Shown in pieces: positions 33,200 through 45,357 of a stretch of 64,000 nt of DNA. How positions within the stretch are numbered: position 1 is the first letter of the stretch; the number at the start of each line of letters is the position of its first letter. Origin of the DNA: Dolomedes plantarius. Its lineage: Eukaryota > Arthropoda > Arachnida > Araneae > Dolomedidae. A program made the position numbers and the translations under genes. Where the stretch lies: the NCBI GenBank assembly GCA_907164885.2, contig OU015500.1, positions 47,538,146 to 47,602,145 of the forward strand, read 5' to 3'. The notes below the pieces were generated by a model that was not told the origin of the DNA, made no database searches, and saw only the letters and a program-made list of their open reading frames with translations.

Positions 33200-35235
33200 T
33201 TTGAGAGTAAAGCAACTGTACCTACTTCTTGCAAAATTGCTCGCTGTTGCGAAATTTCTCTGTTATCCATATCATGTAAGGCGTATTTATCCTTCCCTAT
33301 TGTTGAAAATCCCTTTCAGATATTGCTGTCTATTGTCAGTGCTTAGCAAATTTGGTCCCTCTTGTTTTATACATGACATTATTTTGGTATTAGTCCTCGT
33401 TGGTAAGACAGTTCTTTGCTACCTCTTCTGCTTAGGCATTTGCATACTGCTATTGGAACATTCTCATATCATTTGGATAGATAAGGCATCATTATACCTG
33501 TTTGCTCTCACTTACATTCGCTCTAAGAGATGGCGCGCCAGGCGCATTTCACGTGATTGACTTTATTATTATTATTTTATTTTATTTATTTTTTGGTGGT
33601 TGAGGCTTGCTCGGTAAAGTGAGTTGAAACATTAAATAATCTTACAGTAGCTCCGCATTAAATAATCTTGTTAATTTGTCTCTTTAATTGTCAACGCCTT
33701 ACTCACAATGTACGTTCACTTTCGTCGTACTCAATATCTTTCTTCCTTATCGCAAAATTACATCACTTTTGTTTAAGATATTTGCTTCTCGCATTATTGT
33801 TGCAAAACTTCTATTTCACAAATAGCGTCAATTCTACAAATCCTTCTTCATAACCCTAAAAGCATTTGTGACAGATTATTCAATATGCTGTTCAAATGTA
33901 TCTCAGATAGTATAGTTTTGACGCTTTTGAATATCGAAAAGGAAACTGGAATAATTCGTCAGCAACGCAGCTGAAAGCAAGGGAAGAAAAAACAAAAGCA
34001 AAACTCAAACGTTAACAGAGTTTAGCATTAATATTTATCGTCTCTGCTTTGAAATTCCACCCTCATACTCTACGGAAAAGGTATTTCCTTCTCGTAAATC
34101 CTCGCAAAACATCTCCCGCATTTCACCTGGAGATGTTTTGCGAGGCATTTTGTATTTATCGTCACAAATTCAAATCAAGCACGGTCGAGCGTACGATTTG
34201 GTATTTCAATGAAGCTGTGATTTCTGTATCATGTCCCTTATTTGTATAGCCCTTTGAAGTGCCTCTATTCAGCCTATTCGCACGCCCTTTACCCATCCCG
34301 CCAACAGATGCTCAACCAGCCGTGCACTTAGCAGAAAATGATAGGCATTAGTGGTTAATTTTGCGTGCAGTATTCCAGGCAGTGAGAGTTGAAGGGGTGT
34401 TTTCGCTTTTGTGTTGACGATTGTGTACGTTTTTCTTTTACAGTGACTTCCTTTGGAGTTTTAAGAGGGGTTTTGCGTTCGTTTCTAATGAAGACGATTT
34501 AAAGTGACGCGAAAGCGTGGCAGAAAAATAAGAAAGAAAAATGTGGAACACTTTGTATTAGTCCTTTGTGAATTCCGAGCGCTTGGAGAAAAATGCAACC
34601 GTGGATTAACTTTTTAAGAGTAAAATAAACTGAATGGAATTGACATTTCATGAATTTTTGGTCAGTACTAATCAAGTGGTCAGTAAGTGGTTAGGGTGTA
34701 GTAATTTGCAATAAAAACCAATGCCATAAAGTGCTTTTCACAAGCTATGCATTTCCTTGCTGATTATAACAAGTGGAAAATAAAAGTATTCACTGAATAA
34801 GTATTTCTAATTTTGATTTTACGCCAGTGATCTATGACATGGTTTTGCATATCGATCGTGTTTGTTATCAGAACGTAATCGTTTAGGATGTCATGGCAAC
34901 AACAATTTAATAAACGTTGTTTATCTTACTGGACTTTAGACAACAATTTGAAAGAGTCGCTTTATTTATTTTGAAAACCGTTAAAAATGCTTTTTATTTT
35001 AAGTTCATCGTGTTTTGCTGTCTTAAAAAGGTTTGAAAATTTATTTATTGAAGGAAAATTGTATTATCACTACCTCCGTGTTTTGCTGAAAGGTTTACAT
35101 CAGAGAATTGAATGCGGCTGGGGAATGTAACTTCAAAAAGAAACTTGAGCTAATCGATGCTAAATTTTTTTTAAAAATCTCTCTTTGTTATACTTGATTC
35201 AATTTTGGCTAACTTTATCTTGATAGGTACGTTTT
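33200..35235. other. No gene recognised
   Basis: AT-rich DNA. A 160-codon open frame (33078-33560) crosses the G-rich tract; its composition looks accidental and it lacks splice support. Hairpin at 34100-34145. Confidence 0.35.
34100..34145. repeat. Perfect 17-bp stem hairpin
   Basis: CCTCGCAAAACATCTCC (34100-34116), 12-nt loop, and its exact inverse (34129-34145). No transposon ends or terminator-like T run adjoin it. Confidence 0.9.
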
Positions 35236-35433
35236 GTTTGGAGCAATGGTGTGCAAACTTTCTTTCGACCGCGACCCCCTTTCTTTAAATAAATAAAAAA
35301 AAAAATTCTCGACCCCAATGAAAATATTTTGATAGTAGCAAATAAAAATTAAAAATAAAAATAGGAAAATGTTACCAAAAGAAATAAGCAAATTTTGACA
35401 AACTATTTCAAAAATCGTTGAACTGTAGATTTT

Positions 35434-35462
35434 ATGTGTGTGTATGTATGTATGTATGTATG

Positions 35463-35548
<86 letters not shown>
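35434..35548. repeat. (TATG)n(TA)n microsatellite
   Basis: TG and about six TATG units passing into about 39 TA units. Confidence 0.97.
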
Positions 35549-35639
35549 GCACTTAACAAGATAACAATATAAAATATCTTGGTCTACACTTATATTTGCT
35601 AAATCTCGCGTGATTGATACTTCATTTTTAAAAATTAAG

Positions 35640-35965
35640 GGTTGGAGGTAGTCTTGTGGTAGCGTGCTGGCTTTCGGTGCCGAAGGTGCTCAGATCGAAT
35701 CTCAATTGCGCCATTTAATAACTCCGTGTCTAGGCCGGATATGGGCACGTCAAATCCGTAGACCGGAAAGTCCTTTAAAGTCAGTGGATGGGGAAGGGGC
35801 GATCCCCTAGATGTTTTCCCTGGGGGATGCTCGGTCAAAATTGAGGTGGCAACTAGCTATGACTTCGACCCTTGTGGTGCTATATAAACTGGAGCCGCAC
35901 ACTTCAGCCCAAAGCCTATATGGACTGGTCTGGAACTTCCAGCCAGGGGGTATTAAAAATACAAA
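35640..35965 (+). repeat. tRNA-derived SINE, near complete
   Basis: The head has A-box TAGTCTTGTGG (35649-35659) and B-box AGATCGAATCT (35692-35702). The body (cactccgtgtctaggccgg-like, then gtcaaatccgtag) is followed by a tail block gacttcgacccttgtggtgc ... ggagccgcac...ttcagccca...tatggactgg. The same tail block occurs in the SINE at 59541, which has a different head. The 3' end is an A-rich simple tail. Transcribed by RNA polymerase III when active and mobilised by a LINE. Confidence 0.8.
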
Positions 35966-36084
35966 AAATAATAATTTTGCATTTCATTTAGATAAATGAA
36001 GGATCATTAAAATAGAAAAAAGAGCAGGATTTCAAAATTATAAGCTTCCTGTTAAAACAGTGAAAATTATAAACTTCATTTAAT

Positions 36085-36245
36085 TTTTCAAACTAAAATA
36101 GAAAAATAATGAGAAGAGGTGAGCCCGGAGTGCTATTCTCATATATTGTCTTCCGGGTTAAATCTTAATAGTTGTTTGGTTTTTATAGCTATTCATTTTG
36201 AAAACTCAGTCTCACACAAATAAGTAGAAGCGAATGGAAGCCTTG
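36085..36245 (-). pseudogene. hAT transposase C-terminal remnant
   Basis: The minus strand reads LPFASTYLCETEFSK, stop, IAIKT and later NPEDNI, matching the hAT dimerisation pattern YLCETxFSxMxxIKTK. Several stops. Supports the hAT call for 35244-36451. Confidence 0.6.
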
Positions 36246-36514
36246 CAAGGTTGTTTGATACCTTATTTAACATTATCATATATAAATTTTTAACACATAA
36301 AAAACATTAAAAATATGAATTTATAGAAGATTTAAAGCATATCTTTATTTAAATAATGCAGTGTGATATAAATTGACATCAAAGTGTCCGCGACCCCTCC
36401 CATTATTCACGACGTCTCGGTGTGTCTCGACCCACAGTTTGCGCACCTCTGGTTTATAGTATAATTTTCAAGGCTGCCATTAATGTATTGTATTAATTGA
36501 ATTAGGTGTATTGT

Positions 36515-37172
36515 TAAGTACAATGCATCTAATTAAATTTTTGCACGATAGGTACGGCCCTGAAGGATACGTGTAAAAAAAAAAAAAAATTCGTGTAAAA
36601 AAAAGGCGTATCTATGGAAGAAAAGAAGATTGATTCCGGATCTAAAAGATCAGAGAAAATAATTTTAAAAAACTATATGAAAATATTTGTTTTAAGCTTA
36701 TTACTTTATTCTAACAAAATACACATGTAATAACATGTAATGAAAATGAAAAAAAATCATGAACAAAAAAAAATTGTTTTACACAAAGTTTTTTTATTCA
36801 TTTCACTTTCTGACGATAAACGGCGCATACGTTTACGCACGACTGGAATAACATTTCGCAGATATAAATATATGTAAATAAGTTGTATGTGATAAAATAA
36901 AAGAAGAAAATGTTTTTGCGGACTGAAATCTTGAATCAAAACAGAACTGGATTACTATAGCCAAAAATAATACGCCACAAGTAAAATTTTGTTTCCTTAG
37001 AATTTAGGTAAACTAATTAAATAAATAAAATAAAAATAAAAAATTGAGAAATTGGGCCGCTCGAGTTAAATCAAATCGACTCGTGTAAAAAGAGAATGAA
37101 AACATATTTTGAATTCGTGTTAAATCAATCGTGTAAAAAAAGTTCGTGCAAAAACAGAATTAGGTGTACATT
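36515..37172. mobile_element. Probable non-autonomous Tc1/pogo-type element
   Basis: The left edge gcatctaattaaatttttgc and the right edge (inverse of gcaaaaacagaattaggtgt) are imperfect inverted repeats around GCACGA. The interior repeats cgtgtaaaaaaa. The exact ends and target duplication are unclear. Confidence 0.5.
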
Positions 37173-38443
37173 AATGGTCTTTTTCAGCTTATAGCTAAAT
37201 CAGGCACTGTAAAAAATTCAAATTTGATTTCAAGCGAGTAACATTTAAATTTTTTTTTTTTTTTTTAATTTCGAAGGTTATTTTTGCTATTTTATATTTT
37301 CAGTATTAATTTAAAATTGGGGTTTTAATTAATTACCATTTAATGTAATGTCATTTCTTCCAAACAGCTTTAGAAACATGCATTCTTTTCTTTGACCTTA
37401 GATGATGCCCTAAACTACCTGTTTTCACAAAATTCTTCTAAACACCCCTTTTCTGTATTGCGTGGGAAAATTCCTTTGATCTTCTGTTGCAGACTTCTTT
37501 TCAAACAAATGACTTCATAAACAAAAACATCCAACGTGTTCCTTTGTGCGATCCAATATTTCCTTTTTCTGATAGTGTAAAGTATTCCGGCCGAATGTTG
37601 TCATTGAGCTGTAATTTTACGTGACTAAAGGTTAATATGTTTTGCTACATTTTGACACTTTTGTGCGTCCCCTCTTCTATTGTCTGTTCTCCTGAAAAAT
37701 GGCGTACACCCTTTTGAAAACACCCTGTATATACAACTGTATCGGCTTTAAAAAAAAAAAAAAAAGATGATAATTTGAAAGGATAATGGTATAAAATGGG
37801 GGAGTAGACGTCGGAATATCTGCTCGGAAAGCAGGCACGGTTTCGATACCCGGGGCGAAGAAGTAGGTTTTCAAGCGTCTGATGTGAATACGTTTTTGTG
37901 ATAGTGAATTATGGCTGAGTTTCCGGTCGTTATGGAGAAACACATTTAGGGTGTTACAGATGTATTTCAAACTGATGTTACAGTCGTTCGCATGGTGTTT
38001 TGTGAATATTGCAAGACTAGATTTAATATTTATGCTCTGACTGCCTGCTGGGAAAAATTGTAATTTTTGTCAAAAATCATTAATAAATGAATTAAAAAAA
38101 TTAGAGCTAAATTGTCTGTTGAAAATGATAGAAATAAAGGAAAAATTCCAGTAATTTGATGCTAAGCGAAACTAATCAGCATACTACCTTTAGGTGAAAT
38201 TTCTAGATTTCGGATATATACTTAAATATGAATTTTTTTTTTAAACATACGTCTGATTTACATGTAAATGTTTAAATATCTAGATTGTTATTAAATTAAG
38301 ATCTCAGATGTCTAATGTTTTGCAACTACTTCAAGATTTAGTGTTTTCTTCACACTTTTTGGGGAGTTTATGAACCAGTTTTTATTGCAGTACATGAACG
38401 TGCAGTACATTTGTGCAAAAACAGAATTAGGTGTACATTAATG
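37138..38443. repeat. 34-bp direct repeat pair
   Basis: tgcaaaaacagaattaggtg followed by tacattaatg occurs at 37147-37176 and again at 38414-38443. The second copy could be the end of a related element whose other end is missing. Confidence 0.7.
37800..37862 (+). repeat. tRNA-derived SINE head (degenerate)
   Basis: gggagtagacgtcggaatat, an anticodon-arm-like ctgctcggaaagcagg hairpin and B-box GGTTTCGATACCC (one extra T). Confidence 0.45.
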
Positions 38444-39095
38444 AGTCCTACTCCCTTTTTTTAAAATTATTATTTGCAAAATATCCCTCCGTTGTGGTTT
38501 GAAATTTTACTTAAACTGAATATTTTACTGATGGAGGGTACTTTTTAAAATACTAAAATTTGTTAACCGAAATCAACTTATAAGTTATAAATATTAAGTT
38601 TTAATTATAAATATTAACTAAATATTTATAATATTCTAAATGTTATTAATTATTATTTGTGAATTTTCGTATATTAAATTACTATTAATTTCGTATTATA
38701 TAAATTAGAACTATAAATTTTTATTTATATTATAGAAATTATTAATTATTATTTACTCTCAATTACTAATTATAAAGATTAGCTGTAATTATTTATTAGA
38801 TACGTATCAAATATATTAATTATAGCCTAAAACTTTGGTTACATTTTATAGATTTTGGGTTATGACCACAATTTAAAATTTCCTTTTCACAAAAAATTAG
38901 ATTTTTTATTTTTGTCATCTTTAGTTCCCTTTTATGCTTGCTGATCATTAGTCCTTGTGTTTAGCTATGGAGCAATATCCTGTTGGTATTTTTTAAATCA
39001 CAGATAAAAATATGCATATTTTTTAATTTTGTTTTCTGCGTTTAAAAATAGATCTTTAAAATATTTAAAGTTATGAAACGTTACGTTAGTTACGT
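38444..39095. other. Very AT-rich stretch, no feature
   Basis: From 38560 to 38830 nearly pure A/T with many taaat/attaat motifs. No gene. Confidence 0.5.
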
Positions 39096-39099
39096 TAAT

Positions 39100-39235
39100 T
39101 AGTTACGTTTTGAAAATATGTAACGTAAACAAAAGGATTTAATAAAAACTAGCGTTGACTAGTCAACGCTAGTTTTTTTTTTTTTTTTAACCCTTTTCGT
39201 TTACGTTCAATATTTCAAAAACGTAAATTTTTAGC
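39100..39235. repeat. Foldback sequence with a perfect 34-bp palindromic core
   Basis: The core 39144-39177 is a perfect palindrome with 17-nt arms (AAAAACTAGCGTTGACT plus its inverse). Outside it, tacgttttgaaaatatg...aacgtaaacaaaagg on the left pairs imperfectly with cccttttcgtttacgttcaatatttcaaaaacgta on the right. Long A/T runs separate the two levels. It may be a MITE or a foldback element; no target duplication identified. Confidence 0.75.
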
Positions 39236-40025
39236 GATAGACATAACAGTTTAATGGCTTGTTAAAAAAATTAACAACAGAGAAATTTAAAATTCATAAA
39301 AAAATTGCACGATCTTGATTGAAACGATTTCTTTTGTGCGTAAAAAACAGAATACTAAAATAATGCATTTACATATCTATGATAAGCTAAAGTTACTTAA
39401 AGCAGTATTCTCCGCATTTTAGTATTAGTATTGAAGATCTGCGAGGTTAAGGAATGAAAACCTAAAGTTTATCAATGAAAATATATATGAGTAAACCTCT
39501 ATTATGTGAATAAATACGACCCCTCCTACTTGTTTGCATGAAGACAAATATTTATGGGAGGAAAAAATGTAAAATATCCTTTTGGACCAGTATCAGTTCT
39601 TCCAGACCTCGCATATGTTTGTGAACATGAGATAAGTAGGAATGTATGTTAAAGGAATGGGACTTCTCGGCGTCCCCCAAAAGTACGTGGCGTCATGGAG
39701 CACCAAATCGTATATTTTTATCACGTGACAGAAAATGTATTGTTTTGCAAAGAGATGCGTAAATGGCTCCCCTCCATCCGCGAGAAAGATGTTGCTGAGC
39801 AAGCATGATAGCGGCAGGGTAGAACCTGCGCGATTACAAATGTCTTTCTTGTGCGACTTTTTATTATAAAAAAAAAGAATTTATTGATTTTGTTGTTGTT
39901 CAAAGATTTATTCCTTTTAATAGAGAAAAAAAGTATAATAGAAACAAAAACGAGAGACTTATAATGTTTTGCCTTCTTTTGAAATTAAACCATATATACA
40001 TTTTTTATTTGAAAATTTTAATGGA

Positions 40026-40739
40026 CTAGCTGAATACCCGTGCTTCGCTACGGAGTACATTCAAATTAGATACAATGGTCAATGTATGCAATTAATGCCA
40101 AAAAAATATGTATATTTATGAAAAAAAAAGTAATGGATATTTTCATAGACAAAATAATGTAGAAGAAAATATTCAAATTAAATCTAATAGAACATAATAA
40201 AGAATATAGTACAGTTAATATAGTACAGTTTGAGGAACATTTCTTCTAATTTATTTTAATATTTTTTTGGATAATGTTCAATCGTCTGCCACATTAGAGG
40301 GAAAACATTTTTTGTCAATTTATTTCGTTGTGATGCACGTGACGCAAAATTAATTTAAAGTATCACAAAAAGAAAAGAAACCACGTGATCGGCATTTAAT
40401 AAATTAAATTATAAAAATGAATCTTTAAAAAATTCACCAAAAATTAGAAAATGGAGATAAATATTCGAAAAAGATTTCAATTTAAAGGAATTTTTATGAT
40501 CCTCTTCGTGATATAAATTTTATAACCCTCATATTTTTATTTTAAATGCAAACTGTAAAAAGTTACAAAAAAGCTTAAAAATTTAATTTTAAAAAAAATC
40601 TAAGAAGAATTTTTCAAAAATCTTTCTTAGTGCATCCCTACACCACAAGAAGAATCACCATGCGAAATTCAGTCCTTAAGTCCAGCGGTTTGGTCTGTGC
40701 GTTATCAGTCAGTCATTCACGAAACTGTTTTATATATAT
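40026..40739 (-). mobile_element. Non-autonomous Helitron (family 1), minus strand
   Basis: Its minus-strand 3' end reads TCCGTAGCGAAGCACGGGTA then TTCAGCTAG, followed by T: a CTRR-type terminus with a preceding GC-rich hairpin. The 5' side begins tatatatataaaacagtttc, followed by a conserved block (gactgactg...cgcacagaccaa...gctgga). It aligns with the copy at 47462-48149. The TC dinucleotide expected at the 5' end is not preserved here, where the element touches family 2. No Rep/helicase coding. Confidence 0.85.
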
Positions 40740-40740
40740 A

Positions 40741-41829
40741 CTAGCTGTACCCGTCCCGGCGTTGCTCGGGTAATGTAATTACCAATTTTTTAGTAGCCTT
40801 AACCCTTTGTTAATAGGCGTCGCTGTCATCCTTTTCCTCACCACGATACATTATTTTACCCATATAAATTTAATCCTTTCTGGCACATTTTGGCAAAATG
40901 TTTGACATAGGATTACTAATCGAATATCACTGCAATAGTAATCGATTTCCTTGAAAGCGAATATATCACATCCTCCACATGCTGAAATTCTTTGAAATCT
41001 TCATAGATTTTTTCCACAAATACACCACAAATTATATGATATTAACTAAGTGCTGGCCAAAAAATTACGGCATTACTAAATGTGATTTTTTAATCGATTA
41101 TCACTGCAATAATAATCGATTTTCTTTAACCACTCAATCCCTCATAGAAAACAAACGCCCCAACACATCACGTGCATTAAGTCGAAAAACTGGTTTTTCT
41201 CCTATTTTCACTCGCTGTAACCTTCGTCCGGAAATGAAGAACGAAATCTCCAAAATGAGATTTCTCACAAGAGTTTCCGAATCATAAAATAAATTATTAA
41301 AAAATAACTACAATTTGTAAATTAATTTTGGTTCTGGCTTTCGAACTGTGATGTCTAGGGTCTCTGAGATAAAAATTTCGTAAAATGTACGACATTTACG
41401 TATTGATTCGACAATTTGGAAAATGGGTCACGGACAAAATCCCGATTTTTCCGAAAACGGGTGCGTAACAGGCGATCGAAAAAAAAATCACAATTAATCG
41501 ATAAATTAAGACAGACAATTTTAATTGTTGATTTCCGTATAGTGTCATCTTCCCGTATAGGCTCGTCCGAAAAAAAAAAATTCTTGGACGGATACGTTTA
41601 GGATTTACGGAGCTTTTACTCGTCCGGGAGCTCCAAATCGTGACTAAATATTAATTACGGAAAATCTAATTAAAAAATCGAAAAAGGGCTTCGAGGTGCA
41701 CAATGAGACCTCGGGAGGCTTCTTCGTGTCGAATCTCAAGACTGTCCGACCTACCGTCTTTGCGCTGCGCCGCGAGGCAGACAAAAACTCGGTCACACAC
41801 ACACAGACTTTGCCTTTTATATATAAAGA
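40741..41829 (-). mobile_element. Non-autonomous Helitron (family 2), minus strand
   Basis: The minus-strand 5' end TCTTTATATATAAAAGGCAA begins at 41829 (preceded by A). The 3' end CCGAGCAACGCCGGGACGGG then TACAGCTAG ends at 40741 (followed by T). The hairpin CCGAGCAACGCCGGGACGGG-style and CTAG terminus fit Helitrons. The body includes a CA/TG tract near 41802. A 102-codon open frame on the plus strand (40979-41287) looks accidental. It lies directly head-to-tail with family 1. Confidence 0.8.
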
Positions 41830-41842
41830 TATAGATATAAAA

Positions 41843-42540
41843 GGGTTGCCCAATAAAAGGGAGACTTTGTTTTCTCTCTGTAATGGTTTATTGTTTCGAA
41901 TATTTGAACATACAGGAAATAATAGTCATACATACGTTATATATCCGCTAGAAATAATCGTCTCGTCGGTTCAAGAAGTGCCGCAGCGGTTCACATAGAT
42001 TTGGATACCCTGAGCGAAGACCGTCCATGGTAGTCTGCAGTACTAGTCTTGAATGGTGTCCCAGACCTCTGTATTCTTAGCAAACCGGTGGCCCTTGAGT
42101 GCCTTTTTCAGTGGGCTGATGATGTGGTACCCGTAGGGTGAGAGATAGGAACTATAGAAGAGATGGTTGAGAACCTCCCAGTGGAAGCACACCATCAAAT
42201 CTGGTCCATGCAACAGTCGATTCCATAGTGATGGTCAAGTGTGCTTGAGTGGGTCTTGGCAAGTCCGTGGCTACATGGCCCTTTCAAAATTCTCGAAACC
42301 ATCTGAATACTGTACACTACTACAGATACTTATGCCTATACACATCCTTCCATACGATGATAAATTTCGGTGTCACTAACACCTGCTGCCGTCAAAAATT
42401 GAATTTTCCACTCGCTGGGTCTGGTTGGACGAATCCATGTCACGACCGTACGTAGACATCTCGCTTAAACACGTTCAAAGAGCACACTGACAGTTTTCGA
42501 CGATAGCACCTTTGTTTGTAGCATACAGTGTCATCTACTC
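41843..42540 (-). pseudogene. mariner transposase remnant (C-terminal half)
   Basis: The minus strand, in shifting frames, reads AAGVSDTEIYHRMEG near 42400, then VLNHLFYSSYLSPYGYHIIS, PLKKALKGHRFAKNTEVWDT and WTVFAQGIQIYVNRCGTS. The pattern PYSPDLxPxDYHxFxPLKKxLKGxRF is the conserved mariner block around the third Asp, which is Gly here (PYG). The first two catalytic residues are missing. The end near gggttgcccaataaaaggg (41843) resembles a mariner terminal repeat; the other end was not found. Confidence 0.72.
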
Positions 42541-42802
42541 GTGCAAACGCAAAGCTGTGGGACATTTTACCGATGCCGCTATAAACAAAAGTACTGTAAT
42601 TAAATTACTGTAAAAGATGGAAGTGCAATAAATCTTAGTTTTGAACAGTATTTCCTGACATTTTTCGATATCGATTAGTTTCCGTATTGAAGATATACCG
42701 TAACTATCGTAGTTACTTATCTTCAATTGTTTCTGTAACGGAACACTAGAAAACCATGGAAGGAATAATGTTATACTTACATATTAAGCATCAAATCATG
42801 AT

Positions 42803-43543
42803 TAGGGATACGCAAATTTCGCATAAAAAAGATCGAAATTTCGCAACCAAAAAAATACAATATATAAAATTTTGCATTTATTAAAGAAAATTTATAATTT
42901 TACTTACTTGGATAGGTATTATCAAAATTCTTATTTAAAAGCCAACATTGCAGTAGTCTCCACATTATGTTTTTCTGCGGTGTGATAAGTCTTTGCCTTC
43001 CTTCATTAATTACTATGTAGTACATGTTAAATATCTCAGCATTTACTCTGCTTATGGGACTACAGAGGCTTTGTATAGCTCTGCTTTTGCAAAGTTAAGG
43101 TAGCAGCATTTCGTTGCAATTAAAATCTGTATAACATCAACAGGAGTCTCTTGGTTGACTACTGTAAGTAGCTTAAATTCCCTTGACTTTGCACTCAAGA
43201 GACGTTCTTAAAGCTACTAAATTGTTCCACAAAACTTGACGGTTGATTTTTACAGTTTGATTTTTAGATTCGACTCCGGTAAGGACAAACTGTCCAGGTG
43301 AAATTCGGAGCAAATCCGAAGGAGAGCGAGTTTTAATCAGTTAAAGACCACGGATGATCTTCCTTAAGCAATTATGTTAATAAATTATTACTATTATTAA
43401 CCAATTTCGCTAAAAAAAGCCGTTTATTACCGAGTTTTCGCCGAAAAGTAGTAAAAAAATAATTTTCACATTTATTCGCTCATATTGGTAAATTTCGTAT
43501 TTATTCGCATCTATTTCGTAAATACGAAAATTACGCATCCTTA
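42803..43543. mobile_element. Non-autonomous hAT element (741 bp)
   Basis: Ends TAGGGATACGCAAATTTCG (42803) and CGAAAATTACGCATCCTTA (43543), imperfect inverse of each other, with a perfect 8-bp duplication atcatgat (42795-42802 and 43544-43551). Inner subterminal repeats of aatttcg/taaatacg type. No transposase frame recognised. Confidence 0.85.
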
Positions 43544-43551
43544 ATCATGAT

Positions 43552-45355
43552 TAGTAGCTTCGGCTTTACTTGTGTCGTGTATCTTATTTTCCATTGTGTC
43601 CATTCAGTTATATTATAATGATATTTCTTCAAGCTTTGTTTTCACGTTTGAATTATCTTGGAGTTAAACAGGCTGCCACTCTATACATTGAGCTGGAAAG
43701 TCAAGAGATTCAGCATCCTTTTTCTTATCCCTGCTCCCTAACTGATTTGTTTCTAAAGCGTTTGAAACGTCTATTTTTTCCCCTCTCCTTTGTGAAATGA
43801 AAGTTGCTTTTTTTTTTTTTTGTTTTGTTAATTTGAGTGTTTTTTTTTTTTTTTTTTAAGAGTGGAGTGTGAGATAGATGTTGGTTGGTTGACAATTGAT
43901 TTGTACATAATTTCATTTTCTATTTCCAATACAGCGGACCCATGGAAAACAATCCTTAGCCACAATACACCTTAAAAGGTACGAGATAAGAACATTAAAT
44001 AAGTAAAATGAGATAATAAAGAAATCCAATTAAAATTGCAAAGAGAACAGAAAGTCTCTAGCCTCCCAATAGAAAATAGTTCTTCCACTCAAGGCCAAAC
44101 AGGAGCGGAGTAAAAGGGACACATGGGGCTGGTCAAAATTCCAATTCGGTTGAGACACTCATGCCCCGTCGTTGGTCTAAAAGTCACCACAGCTCTATCT
44201 CTAGGACGATCGAGCAGTTGGAGGATACTCTCTCTCGATGGCTAATTCTTGGCTCCATCCGCTAGTTCGATTGTATAGCCCTTTTGTAGGGACTAAAGAA
44301 TAGGATTTAAAATGCGTAAACAATTGGTAGAAAAACTAATGAAGCGATACTTGTTTCGGTCTGTAATGTTTCCACTTCGTTTTGTGAAATTTTCCATCGC
44401 TAGTATGCGTTTCATTTCTTTATGTGCTGAAGGTGGGAACCAGATGAGAATCTTTAAACACTTTGAGAGTGCGCGACATTCAGGGAGGCCCGTCCTGTTC
44501 CAGTTGAATATTGAAAAGAAATCAAGTAATATCCGCATACCTACGTACGTTAACTTACCCTTCTCAACTTTCCGATAAAGTGTTTACGGGTTAAATGCTT
44601 GATGCATATGTGACACTTGAATAGGTTGAAAACGATTTGTTGAAACATTTTTTTTTTCTTTGTCACAGGTACACGTTATACGATATTGTATAAAATGAGT
44701 TCGAAGAAATAATTTTTTTAGCTTTAATTCTGCTGCAAATTTTGAGACTTCCGGTTGTTCTAAGTTATCAGCTTTCTAATTACAGCTAGAGACATCGTGT
44801 TTTAATTTTTATTTTTTTGTACAATATACTACCCTTTTTACAATAGAAGTCGTAATAATTTTTTATGATGCAATTTTTTCTCCCGTTTTCGCCTAGAATT
44901 CCTGCCACAACCATAACGCATCTTTTCTTTTTCTATTTACGATATAGGACGATAAAAAGTGTCGGAAACACAAAAGAATATCCCATTTTCAGTCCTCACA
45001 GGCTGTTATAGCGCTAACTCGTCGTCTCGGTATCTCTTCTCTTACTGGAGTATTCCGAGAATGTTCTTTAATACCCCACGTATTTTTTGGATATAGCGAC
45101 CGAAGCAAAAGTGAGGTCTTTTGACAGAGGGAGAAGATTTTGGCGTCAAGAAATGCGAGGAATAAATCACACCTTGCTCCTTCCCTACCATATGGACGGG
45201 CAGCTAGTTCACTGCTAGAAAGTGTTACATTTTTAATATTTGCCTGTTCATTCACTAAATGGGCAATTAAGGTTTACCATAAAAGTCGATTTCCAATAAG
45301 TAGGGGAAACTGACTAGACAAAGGTTTGTCTTCTGATGTGTTTCTTGATTGTACG
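43552..45355. other. No gene recognised
   Basis: Long T runs at 43809-43820 and 43841-43857. A 3' splice-like tract (ttttttttttctttgtcacag, ending 44668) is followed by a short open frame without a donor. An 88-codon minus-strand frame (44989-45255) in GC-richer DNA is not recognisable. Confidence 0.35.
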
Positions 45356-45357
45356 TA

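Larger units (their letters stand above)
35244..36451 (-). mobile_element. hAT transposon remnant (1208 bp) with microsatellite and SINE inside
   Basis: Ends CAATGGTGTGCAAACTTTC (35244) and CACAGTTTGCGCACCTCTG (36451), an imperfect inverted repeat. Flanks gtttggag (35236-35243) and gtttatag (36452-36459) match 6 of 8. A hAT C-terminal remnant lies on the minus strand near 36085-36245. A long TATG/TA microsatellite and a tRNA-derived SINE sit inside. Confidence 0.8.

Noticed and set aside
33078..33560. 160-codon plus-strand open frame
   Set aside because: Crosses a (GGGT)n tract and poly-pyrimidine DNA, has no familiar motif, no splice or promoter context and an unconvincing start. Treated as chance.
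35215..35559. 114-codon minus-strand open frame rich in IYIYIY
   Set aside because: It is a translation of the TA/TATG microsatellite inside a hAT element.
40979..41287. 102-codon open frame as a Helitron protein
   Set aside because: No Rep or helicase motifs; the element is too short to be autonomous.
44645..44710. Exon after the acceptor tract ctttgtcacag
   Set aside because: The only open frame ends in a stop after about 13 codons without a donor or a polyadenylation context.
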